The notes under the pieces were generated by a model. That model did no database searches. It worked only from the letters and a program-made list of their open reading frames with translations, and was not told the origin of the DNA. 64,000 bases of DNA from Granulicella sp. Its GTDB lineage: Bacteria > Acidobacteriota > Terriglobia > Terriglobales > Acidobacteriaceae. Position 1 is the first letter of the stretch. Each line of letters opens with the position of its first letter. The stretch is from NCBI GenBank assembly GCA_027450185.1, contig DAIDKF010000009.1:1-64000 (forward strand). Reading direction: 5' to 3'. The position numbers and the translations under genes were made by a program. Positions 60,028 through 64,000 of this stretch are shown here, one piece after another.

Positions 60028-60483
60028 CTACTCGCCTAAATTCAATCCCGCCCGCTGCAACTGCTCCCGGGTCTGCGCCAGCGCCCGATCCGTAACCCGC
60101 ACCGCCGCATCAAACTGCTCATTGGCCGCAGCCGCCTGCGCCGCGCGCTCCCGCCGCAGATGAATCTGCTCCGCCCCAAACATTCCCAGCGCCAGCGCTG
60201 CCGCAATCGCCCCGCCCATCCACGCCTGCATCCGCACCGGCCACCTCCGCGGCTGCATCGCCACCACTCCGGGTGCCCCAGGCCTCGCTTCTGAGACCTG
60301 GGCCGGCGCTGCACCCATCCCTGCTGCCCCGTTCATAACCATTCCATCCTCATGCATCGGAGCCGCACACGCCCGTCCCACCACCTTTTCCGCAAACCCT
60401 TCCGGCGCATCGACCCGCCGCAGCGCCTTCGTCAACGCCCGCTCCAACTCATCCATCTCCACATCCATCTCCTGCTCGCTCAT
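60028..60483 (-). CDS. Putative anti-sigma-like membrane protein
   Basis: 151 residues. The N-terminus MDVEMDELERALTKALRRVD then APEGFAEKVVGRA is the style of small cytoplasmic sigma-binding segments; one membrane helix follows (AWMGGAIAAALALGMFGAE) and a C-terminal coiled coil (AANEQFDAAVRVTDRALAQT). No zinc finger. Its ATG overlaps the stop of the ECF sigma gene (ATGA), the usual anti-sigma position. Assignment is by context. Confidence 0.65.
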   Translation of the reverse strand: MSEQEMDVEMDELERALTKALRRVDAPEGFAEKVVGRACAAPMHEDGMVMNGAAGMGAAPAQVSEARPGAPGVVAMQPRRWPVRMQAWMGGAIAAALALGMFGAEQIHLRRERAAQAAAANEQFDAAVRVTDRALAQTREQLQRAGLNLGE

Positions 60484-61019
60484 CGCAAATACTCCTTCAT
60501 CGTCACCGCGGCCTTCCGTCGCAACAACTGCAAGCCGCGTTGCAGATGACTCTTCACCGTCGCCACCGGCTGTCCCAGCAGCGTCGCGATCTCATCCGGC
60601 GACATCTCCTCCTGGTAGCGCAGCACCACCGCCACCCGCAGCGCCTCCGGCAGCGCCTGCAACAACTCCTCCAGCCGCGCCACCACGGCCGCGTTCACTG
60701 CAGACCCGTCGCCCGCCGCGCCGTCAAACCCATGCGCCTCTTCCACAAACTCCTCTGCCGCAGCCTCCGGCCTCACCGTTCGCCGCCGCAGAGCGTCTGT
60801 CGCCCGATGCACGGTCACGCGCCGCAGCCAGAACCGCACATGTTCATCGCTCCCCAGCCCATCGCCCGCCCGGTACAGCTCCAGAAACGCATCCTGCGCC
60901 ACCTCTTCGGCAGCTCCGTACTCGCCTGTCACGCGCAGCGCCAGCGAGAACACCATTCGCTGATGCGTCTCCACCAGTCTCCGAAAATCTCCTGCATCCA
61001 TGGTTATTCGCGCGCTCAC
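60480..61019 (-). CDS. ECF sigma factor
   Basis: 179 residues. Region 2: FRRLVETHQRMVFSLALRVT, then GAAEEVAQDAFLELYRA and HVRFWLRRVTVHRATDALRR. Region 4: LLQALPEALRVAVVLRYQEE and DEIATLLGQPVATVKSHLQR. Typical RNAP sigma-70 ECF type. The two downstream genes (anti-sigma-like, Met/Gln-rich secreted protein) follow with a 4-bp overlap and a 41-bp gap. Confidence 0.93.
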   Translation of the reverse strand: MSARITMDAGDFRRLVETHQRMVFSLALRVTGEYGAAEEVAQDAFLELYRAGDGLGSDEHVRFWLRRVTVHRATDALRRRTVRPEAAAEEFVEEAHGFDGAAGDGSAVNAAVVARLEELLQALPEALRVAVVLRYQEEMSPDEIATLLGQPVATVKSHLQRGLQLLRRKAAVTMKEYLR

Positions 61020-61080
61020 TCACCTATACGCACGCGCCCACCCCGCGGAATGCAAAATCTTCACGCAGCCCCAAAAATTT

Positions 61081-62031
61081 CTACTGCTCCTCGGTTGCTG
61101 CCACTCCTGTTGCTCCCACTCCCATCGTCACCGCGCCACCTCCAGGCGACTCCACCAGCGCCACCGCCTCCGCCACCGAAATCCCCGGCTGCAGATACTT
61201 AAACTCCGACCGCGTAACATCCGTGCTCCGGCTCACCGACCTGAACAGCGCAGCCTTTCCCTGGATATCGGTCACCACATGCACCGTCCGCCAGTGCCCT
61301 CCCTCATCCGCGCGCTGGCTGCTGAAGCAACTCCCCGCCCTCACCGTAGCCAGCAGTCCGAACCCAATCGACACATCCTGGGCCAAGCGGCCGTCAATCT
61401 CCATCAGCCGTTCCTGCGCCGCGTCGATCACCACCGTCCCACTCATCCCCGCCAGCACCCGCTCCTCCACCCCATGCGGAGAGTACGTCGGGTTCGGATG
61501 AAAGTCCATCCGCCACACCCCACCCTCCAGCCGCACATTATCAAACACAAACGCCCTCTGCAGCAGGTCCAGCATCTTCCGATCCTGCGCCTCATCCCCC
61601 TTCTGCTCCCGCTCTCGCTCCACAAACACCTTCGGATCGGCCACAATCGCCGCCAGCCTTCCGCGCTCCGCCGCCACCTGTTCCGCATTTAACGGCTTCC
61701 CATCCACTGCCAGCAAAAACCGTATCCGTCCCACCGACGTCTCTACCACCCGCTCGGTCCACACATGCCCGCCTGTCCGGTCCGACCGCTCCCTGGATAA
61801 AAATTCGTACTGATCCATATGCGCGCGGTCATCATCCTCATGCGCAATCATTCCCCGCACCACCTGTAGCGGCGTCTGCGCACCGGCCTCCACCTTCAGC
61901 CCCGTCTGCGCCCTCACCCTCGCCCCACACCCGCACAACAATCCACCACACAACACCGCACCGCCCAGCAGCCACGGTCGCGCGCTCACCCCACCCACAT
62001 TCTTCGCGTTGCATGCCATCATCCTCCGCAT
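61081..62031 (-). CDS. Lipoprotein-like secreted protein of unknown family
   Basis: 316 residues. Signal peptide LLGGAVLCGGLLCGCGARV ends in a lipobox-like LCGC. The mature part has repeated acidic/Arg stretches and strand-rich segments such as VWRMDFHPNPTYSPHGVEER and GTVVIDAAQERLMEIDGRLA, reminiscent of LolA-like curved sheets but not enough to assign. Start may be the first, fourth or fifth codon (all Met). Stands on the same strand just upstream of the ECF gene (61 bp). Confidence 0.7.
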   Translation of the reverse strand: MRRMMACNAKNVGGVSARPWLLGGAVLCGGLLCGCGARVRAQTGLKVEAGAQTPLQVVRGMIAHEDDDRAHMDQYEFLSRERSDRTGGHVWTERVVETSVGRIRFLLAVDGKPLNAEQVAAERGRLAAIVADPKVFVEREREQKGDEAQDRKMLDLLQRAFVFDNVRLEGGVWRMDFHPNPTYSPHGVEERVLAGMSGTVVIDAAQERLMEIDGRLAQDVSIGFGLLATVRAGSCFSSQRADEGGHWRTVHVVTDIQGKAALFRSVSRSTDVTRSEFKYLQPGISVAEAVALVESPGGGAVTMGVGATGVAATEEQ

Positions 62032-62098
62032 CCGACTCGCATCCCTCCGCCCACCTCTCCGTCAGATGCGCAATCCGCGCCACACGCCGTTCGTGCCC

Positions 62099-62731
62099 CT
62101 ACTCTCCGCCCTGTGGCCTCCGCCTCATCTGTCGTATCCCCGCCGCCGGCAGCACCGCAAGCAGCGCAATCCACAACCCCAACCCCACATACACCCATCT
62201 CCCCGCCGCCGGATCCTGAGGCGCCCAGCCCAGCGCCACACCGCCCAGCAGCGCTACGAACATCCCCCACAGCACGCATCCCAGCATCACCACCGGCCAG
62301 CGCAGCCGCCGCCGGCCCAGCAGCGCCTCCACCCCCAGCCCCACCATCCACCATGCCGGCAGACACAGCACCGGCATCGCCACCAAACTCTCCGTCCACT
62401 GGTCCAGGTCCCGCGGATACCACACCGACGGCCGCGTCATCGCCACCCCCACCGGCATCTCCACCAACGCCCCCGGCAGATTCATCGCCGTAATCGCATG
62501 CGACCGCGTCACCACGGCAGCATTCACCGCAAACGCCAGAAACCTCTCCGGCGGAATCGTCGTATGAAACCTCCCCACCCTCACCGTGGCATCCCTCCCG
62601 CCGCCGGTCACCCGTCGCAACTCCACATACGTCCCCACCGCCGGCACCGCAACAACCAGCACCCACACCGCCAGCGCCAGCACCGGCAGCAGCAGCGTAA
62701 ACGGCACCGGAAGCATCCTCACCCATCGCAC
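62099..62731 (-). CDS. Multi-TM membrane protein, unknown function
   Basis: 210 residues, four helices: FTLLLPVLALAVWVLVVAVP, a long periplasmic loop with GRFHTTIPPERFLAFAVNAA, then VAMPVLCLPAWWMVGLGVEA, PVVMLGCVLWGMFVALLGGV and WVYVGLGLWIALLAVLPAAG. The C-terminus is basic (RQMRRRPQGGE). No family recognised. 67 bp upstream of the lipoprotein-like gene on the same strand. Confidence 0.65.
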   Translation of the reverse strand: MRWVRMLPVPFTLLLPVLALAVWVLVVAVPAVGTYVELRRVTGGGRDATVRVGRFHTTIPPERFLAFAVNAAVVTRSHAITAMNLPGALVEMPVGVAMTRPSVWYPRDLDQWTESLVAMPVLCLPAWWMVGLGVEALLGRRRLRWPVVMLGCVLWGMFVALLGGVALGWAPQDPAAGRWVYVGLGLWIALLAVLPAAGIRQMRRRPQGGE

Positions 62732-62910
62732 CCCGCCAGCTTAGCGCAACAAGCTATCCTATTGCCAAGCACCACAATGCACCGCAGGCGCCGCAGCGCT
62801 TCCCGGTGCGCAGATTTCACCTTTCAGCTCTCCGTTGCCCCTTGCTGTTGCCCTTATTGCTGCTGTTGCCTCTAACCTTCCTCTACCCTCTACTCTCTAC
62901 CCTCTGCCTT

Positions 62911-63762
62911 ATGACCCTCCGCGACGCCCTCACCGAAGCCACCGCTCACATCCCCCGCCGCGAAGCCGACACGCTGCTGGCGCACGTCCTCTTCCGCGAC
63001 CGCGCCTGGCTCATCGCCCACTCCGACGACGAGCTCTCGTCCACGATCATCTCCGCCTTCCGCGCCCTGGTCCTCCGCCGGGCAGCCAAAGAACCCCTCC
63101 AATACCTCATCGGCTCGCACGAGTTCTACGGCCTCAACCTCCGCGTCACCCCCGACACCCTCATCCCCCGCCCCGAAACCGAACTCCTCGTCGAAGCCGT
63201 CCTCCACGCCCTCGCCACCCGCCCCCACCTCACCGCTCCCCGCATCCTGGACATCGGCACGGGCACCGGCGCCATCGCCCTCGCTCTCGCCACCCACCTC
63301 CCCAACGCCCTCATCACCGCCACCGACCTCTACCCCGCCGCTCTCTCCATCGCCGAACACAACGCAGGCCGCCTCGCCCTCGGCCACCGCATCATCTTCC
63401 TCCAGTCCGACCTCCTCGCCGCCCCACAGTTCAAAACCGCCCCGCCCTTCGACGTCATCGTATCCAACCCTCCCTACGTCTCTCTCTACGAAGCCGCCAC
63501 CATGCCCGACGAGGTTCTCCGCCACGAACCCCACACCGCCCTCTTCGCCGGCCCCTCCGGACTCGACGTCTACCGCCGCCTCATCCCCGCCGCCCACAAG
63601 GCCCTCGCTCCCCAGGGCCTGCTCGCCCTCGAGTTCGGCTTCGGCCAGCTCGACGACCTCCGCAACCTCTTCAACAAGCCCTCCAACGGCCCCTGGCTAA
63701 ACCTCCGCTTCCTGAACGACTACGCCCAGATCCCCCGCATAGCCCTCGCCACCCACGCCTAG
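62911..63762 (+). CDS. prmC: Release factor glutamine methyltransferase
   Basis: 283 residues. N-terminal helical domain with READTLLAHVLFRDRAWLIA and LQYLIGSHEFYGLNLRVTPD, PRPETELLVEAVL; SAM site ILDIGTGTGAIALALATHLP and the NPPY motif in VIVSNPPYVSLYEAATM, which places the glutamine. Methylates the GGQ Gln of RF1/RF2. ATG 62911 starts the family; the frame upstream to 62806 encodes a hydrophobic run that looks non-coding. Divergent from the membrane-protein gene. Confidence 0.94.
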   Translation: MTLRDALTEATAHIPRREADTLLAHVLFRDRAWLIAHSDDELSSTIISAFRALVLRRAAKEPLQYLIGSHEFYGLNLRVTPDTLIPRPETELLVEAVLHALATRPHLTAPRILDIGTGTGAIALALATHLPNALITATDLYPAALSIAEHNAGRLALGHRIIFLQSDLLAAPQFKTAPPFDVIVSNPPYVSLYEAATMPDEVLRHEPHTALFAGPSGLDVYRRLIPAAHKALAPQGLLALEFGFGQLDDLRNLFNKPSNGPWLNLRFLNDYAQIPRIALATHA

Positions 63763-64000
63763 CCAACTTTTCACCTTCACCCTCCGTTTTCGTCATGCTT
63801 GGCGAAGCGAAGAACCTGCTTGCCGCCCTTCCCCCACCCCCCCAATCCGGGTGAAAATCTTCGGCAGACCCAAACCACCCTAAAACCATCTAAGCCACTG
63901 AAGACAAGCCAAATACAGCTTTCCCCAAAGTTCACATAGTTACATATTTCCACTTACCACAATTGAATAAAGGTAAGCAAAGAAAATAGAACCCCAGGAG
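63763..64000. other. Gene-free right end with REP-like repeat
   Basis: 238 bp after prmC. A REP-type copy, GTCATGCTTGGCGAAGCGAA followed by GAACCTGC, sits at 63791-63820 (compare 53411-53487). The last 110 bp are markedly AT-richer and carry no frame I can support; a promoter for a gene beyond the window is possible. Confidence 0.5.

Overview
This is high-GC chromosomal DNA. Gene content points to Acidobacteriota of the Terriglobia type (Granulicella/Edaphobacter/Terriglobus relatives). The main reasons are an alternative complex III operon fused in line to a caa3-type oxidase operon, an ISC-type Fe-S assembly set, S9 peptidases, a B3 metallo-beta-lactamase and several secreted proteins of lineage-restricted type. 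The taxonomic call is inference from gene families; no rRNA gene is present.

Layout. 0-4 kb: membrane protein plus XRE regulator pair with a clear operator, ketopantoate reductase, ABC-F ATPase. 4-8 kb: small membrane protein, LOG-family protein, tRNA-Ser(UGA), a GH13-like protein that appears to have lost its catalytic residues, a Dph6-like ATP pyrophosphatase. 8.2-13.6 kb: TolC, RNase HI and an ECF sigma / HEAT-repeat anti-sigma / double-PDZ operon, enclosed by a 41-bp inverted repeat pair. 13.7-15.8 kb: ISC-type ferredoxin and two P460-related genes. 16-25 kb: a nitrosative/redox-stress neighbourhood: SQR-like flavoprotein, a 51-residue GTG-start protein, di-iron repair protein Ric/ScdA, a possible heme-PAS protein, a hemerythrin protein, a radical SAM/SPASM enzyme, NnrS and an orphan molybdopterin oxidoreductase. 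No nitrate, nitrite, NO or N2O reductase is present. 25-29 kb: orphan OppF-like ATPase, an overlapping TSUP/SemiSWEET pair with DUF971 just downstream, a second LOG protein, RNase T2. 29-43 kb: one minus-strand superoperon, actABCDEF - unknown membrane protein - sco - ctaCDEF, i.e. quinol:cytochrome c oxidoreductase (ACIII) plus caa3 cytochrome oxidase. 43.7-56 kb: AlkA-like glycosylase, then hscA, hscB, iscA, iscU, iscS and iscR on the minus strand, interleaved with unrelated genes (VOC, DinB, B3 beta-lactamase, S9 peptidase, DUF6624, HicAB). 56-64 kb: PgsA-like enzyme, tRNA-Val(GAC), rpmB, msrB, tgt, a second ECF sigma module, two lineage-type unknowns and prmC.

How it fits together. Respiration (ACIII plus caa3), Fe-S cluster assembly and Fe-S/NO damage repair share the window. 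Near-palindromic sites of the form GTGAY-N4-(spaced half-site), resembling CRP/FNR-family operators, lie upstream of actA, upstream of ric, and between the divergent radical SAM and nnrS genes, each roughly at activator distance from a plausible -10 box. This suggests one oxygen- or NO-responsive regulator, not encoded here, controls all three. The ISC genes keep the E. coli order (iscR-S-U-A, hscB-A, fdx) on one strand but are spread over 42 kb. The balanced-skew 16-43 kb block separates hscA from fdx. Base skew by eye changes abruptly at several places independently of gene strand, consistent with a mosaic assembled by rearrangement.
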